Assembly (NCBI GenBank): GCA_949825045.1
Contig: OX463836.1
Coordinates: forward strand, 10,557,829-10,621,828
Origin: Argyresthia goedartella
Lineage: Eukaryota; Arthropoda; Insecta; Lepidoptera; Argyresthiidae
Direction of reading: 5' to 3'
DNA: 64,000 nucleotides
Shown: in pieces, positions 37,196 through 49,689 of the stretch
Position numbering within the stretch: position 1 is the stretch's first letter
Layout of the letters: each line of letters starts with the position of its first letter
Notes under the pieces: generated by a model
What the model was told of the DNA's origin: nothing
Seen by the model: the letters and a program-made list of their open reading frames with translations, nothing else
Database searches by the model: none
Made by a program: the position numbers and the translations under genes

Positions 37196-38130
37196 CGCCT
37201 TGGGCACCCCGTAAACATGAAAAATATATATGTTTAAACGGGGTTTCGATACAAGTCCCTATTGTGTAGTATATTATAAGTTTTAGTTTAATATTATTGT
37301 TACTATATAATTTAGTTAATTTATTAATATTTTTGTAAGTAAGCACTCGTTTATTTCGTTATATTGGTACACATACACTTTAAGAAATGTTTATTTACCA
37401 GTAACTAAAAGTTTTGTTACTAGTAAGCCCTAATTTAAAGAATTGCGATCTATGACTTACTAATAACAAAACCAGGGGCATTTAGTTGTGTTAAGATACT
37501 TGAAGCTAAATTATTTTTGTTAAAATTAACTTCATCTTTTAACTTTTTCAAAGCTAATTGTTTAATTTTTTAAAAACTATCCAATCTAAATTAATAACCA
37601 AATAGTTGGTTCGACTAACTTCATGTTTTAAATTTATTTTATTTAACTTATATAAAAAATAACAAATCTGTGTAAAAATTTAAATAATTATTTTTGCTTA
37701 CGGTGATTTTACTGCTTGCTTAGTTGATAACCTGCTGCTCAGCTAGTGGTGACCAAAGCTTGTTTAAACTTTAAATTTACTGATTGGTTACTGGTAACAA
37801 TGGGCTTGTTAGAATGCTGCAAAACTGTTTCGTTATCAGCAAAGTTTCAGTTAGGTTATTGGTAACCATATGATTACAGGCTACAATGTGTGTGTCAGTA
37901 TGTAACAAAATTGTTTGGTTATTACCAAAATTTCAGTTAGGTAATTGGTAATCAAATATTTGGTGACAGGCTACAATGGGGTTCGTCAGTGTAAAATATC
38001 AAGAACTTCTTGTTATATCACTTGGCTGATCTTGGAACACTGTAACTAAGTTGAAGTTAAATTAAAACAACAAACTTGTTGCTTGATCTGGCATAATTGT
38101 TCAATTTTACACAAAATATTTTTGGTTTAT
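37196..38130. other. Gene-free AT-rich stretch
   Basis: Several 'GGTTA(T/C)TGGTAACCA' and 'AACAAA(A/C)TTGTTTGGTTA' motifs recur near 37780-37960, suggesting a degenerate local repeat. No gene. Confidence 0.5.
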
Positions 38131-38372
38131 ATATGTCACCGTAGGATTGTCAAAACCGTTAGGTGATACACTAACGTTTTTTTTCTCGTTAGTTGGTCAA
38201 CTATCGACAGATAGTAGACTGTAGCGTACTGCTTACTATATGACGCGTTAGTTGATCAACTAACGGTTAAAACCGTTAAATAGTAAACTGGTTTAAACTT
38301 GAATTGCAAACGAAATACCAGGGCAAACACTGCGGCAGCTTCAGTGAAGACTAGAGGGGGCGAGCGCAGCGA
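38131..38372. mobile_element. MITE-1, partial
   Basis: Left arm 'ATGTCACCGTAGGATTGTC' through 'CACTGCGGCAGCTTCAGTGA' and 'GACTAGAGGGGGCGAGCG'. It stops inside the core, so the right half is deleted. Confidence 0.75.
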
Positions 38373-38549
38373 AGTTTGTTTACTGGAAGAGATATCTTAG
38401 AGCTCGCCGTTGAACTCTTGATTTTTTATATGATTTATATGAATTATGTATAGATTGCAAAGCCGATGTCAAACCTTTGCGGCCGCCTACCTAAGAATAC
38501 GATTACACTGCGAAATTATCGATGTATATGTATCACGATGGTAGATTTT

Positions 38550-38690
38550 TAAAAGAGGTCTAAAAATCAATTTGTGGGAGTTTCTTCACCCTTCTGCACC
38601 CACAGTGAAGAGGCAAAAAATACATTTCCTAAGTATATGTATATATCTACAGTAATAAAAAATATTTTTATTTAGATTTTTGACTTGATT
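38550..38690 (+). mobile_element. LINE 3'-UTR fragment (family of 50131-51431)
   Basis: 'AAAGAGGTCTAAAAATCAAT', 'TGTGGGAGTTTCTTC' and 'ATATCTACAGTAATAAA' match the 3' UTR of that LINE. Confidence 0.7.
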
Positions 38691-38734
38691 TAGTTATGGG
38701 CTGGGGCAGGGAGACAGTTAGACACGTCTCTTAT

Positions 38735-38930
38735 ATGGGGTCCCCATTAAATTATCAAATCTCGTGTGGTTCATTATTTGTTGCTGTAGCGGCAACAGAA
38801 ATAAACATTCTGTGAAAATGTCAACTCTCTAGCTATGTCGGTTCATGAGATACAGCCCGCTGACGGACAGACGGACAGGCAGATGGTAATAAGATCCCGT
38901 TGGGCACCCTTTGGGGTCAGAACCCAAAAA
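38735..38930 (+). mobile_element. GACGG-family 3' half
   Basis: 'TGTAGCGGCAACAGAAATAA', 'CATGAGATACAGCC', 'GACGGACAGACGGACAGG' and the 'CCCGTTGGGCACCC' end. Left half missing. Confidence 0.7.
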
Positions 38931-39099
38931 AGGCGAATTAGGAAAAAGAACCTATGGCAACCTGACAAGAGCTGAGAGATTTCAAGCTTTCAGTTGTTCG
39001 TCGGTTTAGTTTTGACACCTCCAGAAGTCTGCTTCTGTATCTCTTGGCACAATTCGATTCCTAGCACTGTAAAATCCATCGCCACGCACTCTTTACCAT

Positions 39100-39673
39100 C
39101 GCTCAGCCACATTCCCCCTCCCCACCCCCGCAGAGTCCACGCCCTTAGGAGCTGCACAACCTTCGCTCCCTGTCCATGAAATTTTCTATAAACCCGCCTC
39201 CCCGCAAGCTGAAATCCCGAAACCCCCCGTGCTTTACTGCCAGGACCATAACATCCTTCAACACATCAAATAGCTGGAAGATAGAATGGACCAGGGCAAC
39301 CAATGGACCGAATGCTCAAACTATTGACCCAACCAGAAAACCAGAAGGTTTTATCTACCACGAAACCTATGGGGCCTTACCACAAAAAAAACCTAATGTT
39401 CAACACTTGTTTAAAACCAAAAACGTATGGGATTTGACGTTTGTTTTGAGGTTAAACGCTGTTTAATATTTTTTGTGGTAACACGGATGGTGTCGCCTGA
39501 ACAGGCTGAGGACAGGCCATGGCCGTTGCAACTACTTCCGCCACAAGTGGGGATGGAAAGATTCTGCCCTGAGAGGGCCAAACGATGGAGCACATCATCC
39601 AGCGATGCCCAATTCATCGATATCCAGTTCCATGCGAAGACCTGCTCCACAACCTAACCCGTGATGTAGTCAA
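39100..39673 (+). pseudogene. LINE ORF2 C-terminal remnant, split by a MITE
   Basis: 39160-39374 encodes a fragment around 'SWKIEWTRATN' and 'DPTRKPEGF', and 39560-39655 encodes 'QTMEHIIQRCPIHRYPV' to a TGA. This is the C-terminal Cys-containing tail of jockey/CR1-like ORF2 proteins. MITE-3 (39375-39487) sits between the two parts. Too decayed to be functional. Confidence 0.65.
39375..39487. mobile_element. MITE-3 (TTACCACAAAAAAA family)
   Basis: About 113 bp. It begins 'TTACCACAAAAAAAACC' and ends 'ATTTTTTGTGGTAA', so the ends are inverted. Internal 'GTTCAACACTTGTTTA' and 'TTTGACGTTTGTTTTGAGG'. Copies at 42560-42665 and 43433-43553. Confidence 0.8.
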
Positions 39674-40064
39674 CTGACTGAAAGATCTAAAGACACAAAT
39701 ATAGATTGCGTATCTACTGCATAAAATGACATACCATTAAAAAAAACCTTTCAAATTCCATTCACAATACTAAAATTTAAATGAAAGCTCGTGCGTAATA
39801 ATTGGTCAATTTGAAGTTGGCGAACAGCTTTCAAAACATTATTTTCAAAGGGATTAAAGTCAGAGATCAGATAATAGCTGCAGGTAATAATGTACGTCAC
39901 TGTTTCTGTTTCTGGTTACCATGACTCCATGATATGTAGCAAGGAATTAGTTATTGAATGTCAACTATGTAACCCAATTTCTCAGAAGTGACAACCCTAA
40001 CCAATCTCCAGTCGGGGTTGTCGATAGCTATAATTACTGGTCCGTGCGCGTATTTACATATCAG

Positions 40065-40290
40065 AGTTCAGGGCAGGTAAAAATGAGGTATAAGCATAAA
40101 TATATACGGGCACATGCGTTGCTTCTTCTGGCCCCACACTAGGATGCCCGGTGTCGTGGGAACCCGAAACAGCGACGTTATACACACGTAAACATCCAAG
40201 ACTGCAGGTTTTTTTTCTCCTCAGCTGGGATTCGAACCCGGGACCTCTTCCTTGGAAGGAATAGCCTCAAACCGAAAAGCCACAGAGGTA
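40065..40290 (-). mobile_element. SINE-B, reverse orientation
   Basis: Contains 'GGCCCCACACTAGGATGCC', 'AAACATCCAAGACTGCAGG' and 'GATTCGAACCCGGGACCTC', the reverse complement of the SINE-B body and B box. The head is diverged ('AAAAGCCACAGAGG'). Confidence 0.7.
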
Positions 40291-41329
40291 AATGAAGACC
40301 TAAATTGTGCTAAAAATTACGTTATTTTTTCAGTACCACAAACTTATTTATTTATATGGCATTTTTTTGGGTAGTATTTAAACGTATGATTCAGTTTTTA
40401 CTCGGCATAAATACTGGTTTTGCCTGACTTCATGAGCGTGACTAAATATACTGTCTTCGTCTAACAAAATTACTGTATTGCGTGCGCGACTAGAAATCTA
40501 CAAGCAGCAACTTGAAACCCTAATTCGAGTAACATAAAATAAAAAAACGAGTGTTGGATTTTGTTGTTCTTCTTGCATGTCCACCTACCCTGACCCACCA
40601 CTTCGCCCAGACTGCAAATCAGTGTTTTTGTTGTGCAATTCAGTATTTTTTCGCTCAGTTCAGGAAATAACGCAGTTAATACTCATTCGCTCAATTAGTT
40701 TTTTAATCGTTCGATTTATTGTTTCCCATTTTAAGAGATTAATAATTATGGCTTGGTAAAAGTCCTAAACCATTGAAAATATGGTGGTCATACGTCTGTC
40801 CATTCCGCAGTCGCTAGCGTCACTGGCAGCTGGCACACAAATGACATTTCATTCTGGCGACTAGTTCTTATTATGGCCACCAGGTCAACTAAGTTTGATA
40901 CTTTGTAAATTATTCTTAAGCCGTCATCATCAATGTTTTTTTCAAACGACTGTGTCATATCGGTGACTCAGCGACGAACTGTCACATATTTTTTTTGCTA
41001 TAGTCGGTGAGCCATTTTGCGGTATCACATTTGGCGCTCCTTGTTTTGCATACTCCTTTCGAGGTTGCCTCTTTACTGATTGGTAAACTTTATTATGTTC
41101 AGCCATGGCCCAGTAAGCAGTGAGCGACCCGTTCGCATTACCTGCTTAAGTTGCTTAAGCATTGTACCCAGTCAGGTATAACCTAGTGTGGGGTACGTGA
41201 CATACTTAAATTAAACGCATGGTTGTATTCCTAATAAGGGTAGCTGGGTAAGCAAGATCACAGAAAAATCTCACAGCCATACGGAACCCGGTGTGAAAAT
41301 TTGCTGGTTAAAAAAAACATAATTTCACG
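40291..41329. other. Gene-free stretch
   Basis: No gene. A degraded SL-like core may survive near 40560-40640 ('TTGTTCTTCTTGCATGTCCA'). Otherwise unassigned. Confidence 0.45.
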
Positions 41330-41393
41330 TGTTTTCCCATACGGGGTGGCAGGAGCATATGACAGGGGGCTAGTCCATCGCCGCAGCTATAAT
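41330..41393 (-). mobile_element. SINE-C fragment
   Basis: 'TTTTCCCATACGGGGTGGCA' and 'GGGGGCTAGTCCATCGCCGC' are the reverse complement of the SINE-C 3' body. SINE-A follows directly. Confidence 0.6.
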
Positions 41394-41648
41394 AATAATA
41401 ATAATAATACCTTGGACACCATTTACACACATTGATCTAGCCCCAAACTAGGATTCCCTGTATGTTGGGTACTAGACAACGATATACATCCTTGTATAGA
41501 TAAATATTACACTTAGATAGATAAACAACCATGACTAGGGTACAAACGTAAGTTCTCGTCAAACAAATATTTGCCACCACCGGGACTCAAACCCGGGACC
41601 CTTGGCTTCGTAGGCAGGGTCACTACCGACTCGGCCATTCGGTCGTCG
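41394..41648 (-). mobile_element. SINE-A, reverse orientation
   Basis: (AAT)n, 'CCTTGGACACCATTTACACA' and, at the far end, 'CCGACTCGGCCATTCGG' (A-box side). Slightly diverged from the copy at 2961-3216. Confidence 0.8.
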
Positions 41649-42559
41649 CTATGGATATATGCAGCTCGCATTGGAACACAACTAATGAGATTCATAAAAG
41701 TGATGCCACTATATAATGTCCCCTTGCGACTAAGAGGGCGGGCAGGCAAACAATCTAACTTACCTGATAGTATTGCGCGGACCTCACATGACGTATTCAT
41801 AGGTTTGACAAACTTTGTTCATTATTTTCAGTCGGTTTTCAAAAGGCCTATTCCCTTTTGATACGTGTCCGTAGAAGCAATTAATTATTTTATATTGAAC
41901 AGAAGTCCGCGGTAACTTCATTAGGGCCAGTTAAACAAGTTTAATTTAAGGCAAGAAAGGTTTCCAAGTTTCATTATTCAAATACAAGAGTTCACGTTAC
42001 ATTAAAAAATGTCCTTCCCCAAAATGGGAATTTGTCTCTAATAGTTTCGAAAAAATCACTCATAGTCACTTTCGCAATTTTTCACCCTGTGCGCAGCACG
42101 TTTTTTCACCACTTTCTATCGCGAAATGGCGGCGCCCGTAAAATTCGTGACCCGGTGTTAGAGATGTAGTTTTATTTTGTGGTAACACTGAAAAGTATCC
42201 TAGACAAAGAATAAGATCACGTGGCTTCCGCTTTACTATATTGCCGTGCTATATTATATTTTTTGTACTGGACAATGACGTTACTTTATTTGCAACATAA
42301 TTATCATCATCGTCATAAGAAAGCAGCGTACCGTAGACATCTGCGCTCGCTATTTACGATGTACAATTAATAACAAAGACTGTAAACAACATAGCATAGC
42401 TTCACGCATTTTCCTAACAGGGTGGCAAACATCTCAAGGGCATCAAAATGGGAAAACCGTTTCGAGATAATTATTGTCTTCTTAGATAAATTCTGTTATT
42501 TCCATTAAAAAAATATATCGCAGGATTACTGAAATATCCGAAAAAAACATAAGGTTTTA
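41649..42559. other. Gene-free stretch
   Basis: No gene recognised. 'GGGAAAACCGTTTCGAGATA' at about 42450 resembles the reverse complement of sequence at about 61620-61645 next to the satellite composite. Confidence 0.45.
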
Positions 42560-42665
42560 CTTTTACTACAAAAAATAGACCCCTGTTCAACACTTGTTTA
42601 GAGACTTTTTAAAGTGATTTGACGTTTGTTTTGAGGTTAAGCCGTGTCTAATATTTTTTGGAAAC
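42560..42665. mobile_element. MITE-3, diverged copy
   Basis: 'GTTCAACACTTGTTTAGAGA' and 'GATTTGACGTTTGTTTTGAG', ending 'ATTTTTTGGAAACACGG'. Ends are eroded compared with 39375-39487. Confidence 0.65.
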
Positions 42666-43039
42666 ACGGATAATATTCTTCATGTGTCATCTACAGCGTA
42701 GTTTGTTCAGATTCCCTTCGCCGTTCAGTTGGATATCCTCTAAAACTGCCAAGTGCCAACAGTTTTTCTTTCAGACGATAACTCAGATATCAGTTGGAAC
42801 GTGAACAAATATTGATTTTATAGTTTTTTATAATCAGAAATATCCCGCCTCCAGTAAAACCGTTCAAAAACTATGTGACAGTGACGTCACAAGGGATGTT
42901 ATTTTAAAAATATTTAAACAATTATTAGACATCTACTCATGATATTCAAATTAGTTTCTTAAAATAAAATAGTACGTATTTTATTTTAGCACGGCCAATT
43001 GTTATTCTATAACGAGTGACCTAATCAAATATCTTTATT

Positions 43040-43135
43040 ACTCTAGATATTTACATATACTTAGGAAATGTAATTTTTTGCCTCTTCTCTGCATTGGACC
43101 ACAGAGGGAGAGGCAGGGCGTAGAAACTCCCACAG
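43040..43135 (-). mobile_element. LINE 3'-UTR fragment, reverse
   Basis: 'CCTCTTCTCTGCATTGGACC' and 'GGGCGTAGAAACTCCCACA' are the reverse complement of the 3' UTR of the LINE at 51300-51400. Confidence 0.7.
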
Positions 43136-43432
43136 AGCGAAGAGGAATAACCTGTGTCTACATTTGCAGGTTGTTGAGTTAGCGTTTTATTAACAGACTT
43201 TCAAAAGTGAGGCTCATATGTCACCCACATACATAGATACACATACACACATACTACACTGGGTGGGATTCTCAAGGCGTCAAACTAACAAAGAACCAAC
43301 AACTCAAAATTGTATATATTTTTTTACATTTCTAGTAGATTATTTATGTGAGAATAAGAATAAGAATTGTTTATTTAGACAAGTTAAATATGCTAGTAAA
43401 ACCAAGAACACATATTAAAACTAGACATTAAG

Positions 43433-43553
43433 GGTCTTACCACAAAAAAATATCTCATGTTCAACACTTGTTTAGAGAGAAAATGTATGGGATTTGACGT
43501 TTCTTCTGAGGATAAGTTATGTTTAATATTTTTTTGTAGTAACATTGTAATAA
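43433..43553. mobile_element. MITE-3
   Basis: 'TTACCACAAAAAAATATC' at the left, 'ATTTTTTTGTAGTAAC' at the right, with the same internal strings as 39375-39487. Confidence 0.75.
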
Positions 43554-43806
43554 TACCTTGGATAATACCTTGGACACTATTTACACACATTGATGTAGCC
43601 CCAAACTATGCTTCCCTGTATCTTGGGTACTAGACAACGATACACATACTTATATAGATAAATATTATACTTAGATAGATAAACAACCATGACTAGGGTA
43701 CAAACATCCGTACTCATCAAACAAATATTTGCCTCCACCGGGACTCGCACCCGGGACCCTCGGCTTCGTAGGCAGCGTCACTGCTGACTCGGCCATTCGG
43801 GTCTTC
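43553..43806 (-). mobile_element. SINE-A, part of the satellite composite (first copy)
   Basis: Reverse-orientation SINE-A from '(TAA)n...CCTTGGACACTATTTACACA' to 'CGGCCATTCGGGTC'. Its 5' (head) end abuts 'TTCTAATAATAATTATTAG', exactly as in the inverted copy at about 62405-62433. Confidence 0.85.
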
Positions 43807-43854
43807 TAATAATAATTATTAGTTGTAAAAATTTACTCAAGTACATGTCAAAAC

Positions 43855-46530
43855 GAATCAAACGCGGCCAAAGTTAATGGGGTTGCGTCGCATCATGGTT
43901 CCCATGGTCACCTTCCGGCTCCATCATCAGACCCCGGATATTACCCAGGACCAATGTACTTGCTAAGAGGAATCAAACGGGCCCAAAGTTAATGGGGTTG
44001 CGTCGCATCATGGTTCCCATGGTCACCTTCCGGCTCCATCATCAGACCCCGGATATTACCCAGGACCAATGTACTTGCTAAGAGGAATCAAACGGGCCCA
44101 AAGTTAATGGGGTTGCGTCGCATCATGGTTCCCATGGTCACCTTCCGGCTCCATCATCAGACCCCGGATATTACCCAGGACCAATGTACTTGCTAAGAGG
44201 AATCAAACGGGCCCAAAGTTAATGGGGTTGCGTCGCATCATGGTTCCCATGGTCACCTTCCGGCTCCATCATCAGACCCCGGATATTACCCAGGACCAAT
44301 GTACTTGCTAAGAGGAATCAAACGGGCCCAAAGTTAATGGGGTTGCGTCGCATCATGGTTCCCATGGTCACCTTCCGGCTCCATCATCAAACCCCGGATA
44401 TTACCCAGGACCAATGTACTTGCTAAGAGGAATCAAACGGGCCCAAAGTTAATGGGGTTGCGTCGCATCATGGTTCCCATGGTCACCTTCCGGCTCCATC
44501 ATCAAACCCCGGATATTACCCAGGACCAATGTACTTGCTAAGAGGAATCAAACGGGCCCAAAGTTAATGGGGTTGCGTCGCATCATGGTTCCCATGGTCA
44601 CCTTCCGGCTCCATCATCAGACTCCGGATATTACCCAGGACCAATGTACTTGCTAAGAGGAATCAAACGGGCCCAAAGTTAATGGGGTTGCGTCGCATCA
44701 TGGTTCCCATGGTCACCTTCCGGCTCCATCATCAGACCCCGGATATTACCCAGGACCAATGTACTTGCTAAGAGGAATCAAACGGGCCCAAAGTTAATGG
44801 GGTTGCGTCGCATCATGGTTCCCATGGTCACCTTCCGGCTCCATCATCAGACCCCGGATATTACCCAGGACCAATGTACTTGCTAAGAGGAATCAAACGG
44901 GCCCAAAGTTAATGGGGTTGCGTCGCATCATGGTTCCCATGGTCACCTTCCGGCTCCATCATCAGACCCCGGATATTACCCAGGACCAATGTACTTGCTA
45001 AGAGGAATCAAACGGGCCCAAAGTTAATGGGGTTGCGTCGCATCATGGTTCCCATGGTCACCTTCCGGCTCCATCATCAAACCCCGGATATTACCCAGGA
45101 CCAATGTACTTGCTAAGAGGAATCAAATGGGCCCAAAGTTAATGGGGTTGCGTCGCATCATGGTTCCCATGGTCACCTTCCGGCTCCATCATCAGACCCC
45201 GGATATTACCCAGGACCAATGTACTTGCTAAGAGGAATCAAACGGGCCCAAAGTTAATGGGGTTGCGTCGCATCATGGTTCCCATGGTCACCTTCCGGCT
45301 CCATCATCAGACCCCGGATATTACCCAGGACCAATGTACTTGCTAAGAGGAATCAAACGGGCCCAAAGTTAATGGGGTTGCGTCGCATCATGGTTCCCAT
45401 GGTCACCTTCCGGCTCCATCATCAGACCCCGGATATTACCCAGGACCAATGTACTTGCTAAGAGGAATCAAACGGGCCCAAAGTTAATGGGGTTGCGTCG
45501 CATCATGGTTCCCATGGTCACCTTCCGGCTCCATCATCAGACCCCGGATATTACCCAGGACCAATGTACTTGCTAAGAGGAATCAAACGGGCCCAAAGTT
45601 AATGGGGTTGCGTCGCATCATGGTTCCCATGGTCACCTTCCGGCTCCATCATCAGACCCCGGATATTACCCAGGACCAATGTACTTGCTAAGAGGAATCA
45701 AACGGGCCCAAAGTTAATGGGGTTGCGTCGCATCATGGTTCCCATGGTCACCTTCCGGCTCCATCATCAGACCCCGGATATTACCCAGGACCAATGTACT
45801 TGCTAAGAGGAATCAAACGGGCCCAAAGTTAATGGGGTTGCGTCGCATCATGGTTCCCATGGTCACCTTCCGGCTCCATCATCAGACCCCGGATATTACC
45901 CAGGACCAATGTACTTGCTAAGAGGAATCAAACGGGCCCAAAGTTAATGGGGTTGCGTCGCATCATGGTTCCCATGGTCACCTTCCGGCTCCATCATCAG
46001 ACCCCGGATATTACCCAGGACCAATGTACTTGCTAAGAGGAATCAAACGGGCCCAAAGTTAATGGGGTTGCGTCGCATCATGGTTCCCATGGTCACCTTC
46101 CGGCTCCATCATCAGACCCCGGATATTACCCAGGACCAATGTACTTGCTAAGAGGAATCAAACGGGCCCAAAGTTAATGGGGTTGCGTCGCATCATGGTT
46201 CCCATGGTCACCTTCCGGCTCCATCATCAGACCCCGGATATTACCCAGGACCAATGTACTTGCTAAGAGGAATCAAACGGGCCCAAAGTTAATGGGGTTG
46301 CGTCGCATCATGGTTCCCATGGTCACCTTCCGGCTCCATCATCAGACCCCGGATATTACCCAGGACCAATGTACTTGCTAAGAGGAATCAAACGGGCCCA
46401 AAGTTAATGGGGTTGCGTCGCATCATGGTTCCCATGGTCACCTTCCGGCTCCATCATCAGACCCCGGATATTACCCAGGACCAATGTACTTGCTAAGAGG
46501 AATCAAACGGGCCCAAGCTTAATGGAGTTG
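43855..46530. repeat. 115-bp satellite array, about 23 copies
   Basis: Exact 115-bp period: landmark 'GGGGTTGCGTCGCATCATGG' recurs from about 43880 to 46528 (2645 bp = 23 x 115). Copies are nearly identical; rare variants are 'ATCAAACCCC' for 'ATCAGACCCC', one 'AGACTCC' and one 'AAATGGG'. The terminal units are diverged, as expected for an array homogenised from within. A second array lies at 61795-62375. Confidence 0.97.
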
Positions 46531-46672
46531 CATCTTTTTATTTCAGGATTCCCATGGCCAACTCCCTGATCCATCATCCGATCAGCTCCATGTCATATAA
46601 ATATTGCCTCGTCATCGGATTTACATATGCATGCAAAATTTCAGCTCAATTGGCCATGTAAAAAAAAAAACC
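46531..46672. mobile_element. Right flank of the satellite composite
   Basis: 'CATGGCCAACTCCCTGATCC', 'CATCCGATCAGCTCCATGTC' and 'GCCTCGTCATCGGATTTACA' recur inverted at about 61660-61760. This non-repeated sequence travels with the satellite in both places. Confidence 0.85.
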
Positions 46673-47104
46673 ATAGTTCCATACCATGGTATAAAACGAC
46701 AGTCTTTTGTACGAGTATACCTTTATATTTTTTTATAATAATATATTAAATACTAGTTAGGACTACATTCAAGCCGTACATCGAAACATTGAAAAAGAGT
46801 TTTGTGTATGTACTCAGTTTAAAGAAATTCTTTCCACATTGAAACCGGAAGTGGATAGAAATTAAGTAACTTATGTACAAAAATAAAATGAAATATGATA
46901 AAAAAACTTAATATTATTTATTATAATTCGAATGAACAATTATTAATCGTATAATAACAAATAACTAAGCACAAAACTCAATACCTGCAATTCAAGATCT
47001 TTTCCGATAAGATTGGGAAAGTCCAGTTTTCACCGATAAACAAATAAAACAAAATGGCTAAGAAAATGGCCATACCAATAATTTCTTGTATTTCTTTTAA
47101 TTTT
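46673..47104. other. Gene-free AT-rich stretch
   Basis: No gene or repeat recognised. Confidence 0.5.
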
Positions 47105-47275
47105 TAAAAACCGGTATGTTCATTATTTATTGTTATAGCGGCAATATAAATATCCACCTATTTCGGTTGATCCGGTAGAGCCCGGTGACGGACGGGCAGA
47201 CGGACGGACGGACGGACAGCGGAGGCTTAGTAATAGGGTCCCGTTTGGCACCCTTCGGGTTCGGCACCCTAAAAG
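47105..47275 (+). mobile_element. GACGG-family 3' half
   Basis: 'TTGTTATAGCGGCAATATAA', (GACG)n at about 47190-47215 and 'CACCCTTCGGGTTCGGCACC' end. Confidence 0.7.
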
Positions 47276-47822
47276 TAAATATTGAAACCTATTTATTGGA
47301 AATTGGAAATTACATGTCAGGTTAAAATAAAATTCTAATACAATTGTAAATACACTAGTACGACAAATGTCATCAGTTGAATTTATTTATTTACATTGCA
47401 AACTATAGTCATAATTTATGTCATCTTTTTTTTGTTTGTGTGTGTGTGTGTGTGTCTTTTTATCATTTTATTATCATTCTAATCATAATTGTTTTCTTTT
47501 CAGGTAAGCGCCACTAAAAATCTGTACCTCGCGCAGAAAACTCATAAATATTAAGTAAGTGGTTATTTATTTATTGCAACACATTGAGCAGTTCAGCACC
47601 CATTTTTCACAAGATTCCGTGTTATTATTTAATAAAGTAAGTTGTTAAGGTAAATGTAATTAATGCTTTTTGAAGACATCCTAATGAATTGTAATGTAAA
47701 CTGAAATAAAGCTGTATTTTGTTATTAATATTAAATATTAGGCAATTCGTAATTATATTGCACGGCTTACCAAAAAAACTAGGTTAGTACAGTAGGAAAC
47801 GCAATTACCTGGGTCATAAATT

Positions 47823-48107
47823 ATAAAGAGCTCCGTGGTCGGATGGGTTTCACGCTTGCTTCTCGCACAGGAGATGCAGGTTCGATTCCTGACCATGTAC
47901 CAATGAGATAATTAATTTCTCTTAAGTACACTATACGGACGTTCTAACGGTGGTGCAAAACATCGTGAGGAAACCTTCATTACTCCATAGCTGCGGCGTT
48001 GGGCTAACCCCCTGTCGCGCAAAAATGACGACTATTGAATAACTGACTAAAAGTGGGGAAAATTGTGCCTCTGCCACCCCTTATGGGAAAAGGCGTAACG
48101 CTATGTT
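47823..48107 (+). mobile_element. SINE-C, full-length
   Basis: tRNA-like head 'AGCTCCGTGGTCGGATGGGT' with 'GCAGGTTCGATTCCTGACC' (B box), then the body 'CATCGTGAGGAAACCTTCAT' and a terminal 'AATTGTGCCTCTGCC'. Full partner at 63581-63853. Confidence 0.8.
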
Positions 48108-48111
48108 GTCA

Positions 48112-48475
48112 AATTATAAAGGCTTATGTTTAAACGATTGCCAAAAACGCACCTATTTTACTACCAATAAATTCGAAATGACTGCCAGAATGGATAAATG
48201 TCTACCAAATTATTATTGTGTTTGGATAAATGATCACCAAACTTCTTTTTATGTTTTGTGTACTTAAGTTTATGTTTTAAGTATTTTTTGTTGTTCTTAC
48301 ATGTTCAACGTAACACGAAGGATAAAGGGTGCTTCGCTTCGCTCACCCCCTTTACCCTTCACCTAAGCTATCGCAGTATTTTGCCCTGATATTTTTTGCA
48401 ACTTTTGGTGTTCATTTATCCATTTTGGGTAGGAAAAACATATTTTGGTGATCATTATATTTGTTGCCAACACAG
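48112..48475. mobile_element. SL-family element, full
   Basis: Runs from 'TTTAAACGATTGCCAAAAAC' to 'TTTTGGTGATCATTATAT' with the core 'TAACACGAAGGATAAAGGG' to 'CTTCACCTAAGCTATCGCAG', whose G-rich and C-rich halves form a hairpin. Best matched by 58018-58365. Confidence 0.75.
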
Positions 48476-49689
48476 ACTTGAATAGTAGGGTCAGGGCACG
48501 GAGCGCTTGAAAGTGTCGCTACAAAAACAGTACAAAATCGGGAAAATTGTACTGTTTGCAATCAGTCGCGCTTGGACGGTGACAGCCGATTGACATATCG
48601 GCAGCAAAAACAAAAATGGTGACCTGCGACGTAAAAAGGTGTAAATCATACCCAAATCGCAAAACACAAAAACAGGGAGTGTCGTATCACAAGTAAATAT
48701 TATATTTTCAATTACTATTGGCTTTTAATTGATTATCTATAAAATATTGTTCTCGAAAAAATCCTCAAACGAAAATCAACCATTCGACTGACGTAACTTT
48801 GTAGCGACGCGCGACGCACAGTGAAACTGCCCGCTTCCTATATTTGAAAAACGATCCGATTTGGTTATTTTTCTATTCGTGATGTCAAGATTAATATTCG
48901 TAATGTCATTAGATTACTATTCGTAATGTCATTTGGTTACCCCCCCCCCCCCCTAACTAATTCATAACTATTTCTATGATTAGGTAGTTTATTACTTATA
49001 AATTAAAATCAAGATCTTAAATTTCAAGTCATGCTACTAATGTGTATCTGTGAGCTTACATCCTCTTTCATAATTTAACGGCAAAGACAAAAATTGATAT
49101 GCCTATTTAATTATGTTTCAACTTTTTATTAATTAAACATGAGCTAATTGCGTGAGACCTCGCCCCTTAAGTAAAATTTTAGCGAGATATATTTTATTTC
49201 TACTCCTAATCACTGATTAAAAGTCACCGGGTATTTGAGAGTTATCCGTAGATCAACTTTCCTAATATTGTGTCTATACACCACAAATCGGAACGTGACC
49301 GACCGTGACGCCGTTACAATTTTTCGTACTGTCTTAGTTCCGACGAATTCCGACAGGGGCGCTATTTTTCTTAGCCTCAAAATGGTAAGAAATTTAGTAC
49401 GGGAAGGCCTATCCTTAGTATTTATATCGATGGTTGCCAATTATAAATTGTATTGGTCTTTGTAAATGTATTTTTAACCTTGTAATGAGAATTTCCATGT
49501 GCAATAATAACATACGAAATATACGGAAAAAAATAGGTAATACGTACATTATTTATTAGCTATCTATAAATTTACATATTTGTCAATTCACGAGTGAATC
49601 AAAATGGCGGTGTTCTGCGCAGGTAACTATGGTAACGCGGTGCAAGAAGTTGTAATTGAGCTGCTGCGCATGCGTCAAGTTATTCGGCG
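48476..49689. other. Gene-free stretch
   Basis: A 76-codon open frame near 49210-49465 exists on both strands, but I find no motif and no support. A C tract lies at about 48941-48953. Nothing else assigned. Confidence 0.45.

Noticed and set aside
43855..46530. CRISPR-like regular repeat array
   Set aside because: The period is 115 bp with no unique spacers; units are identical throughout, so it is a eukaryotic satellite.
49210..49465. Overlapping 76-codon frames on both strands
   Set aside because: No recognisable domain, no repeats or neighbours supporting them; likely chance.
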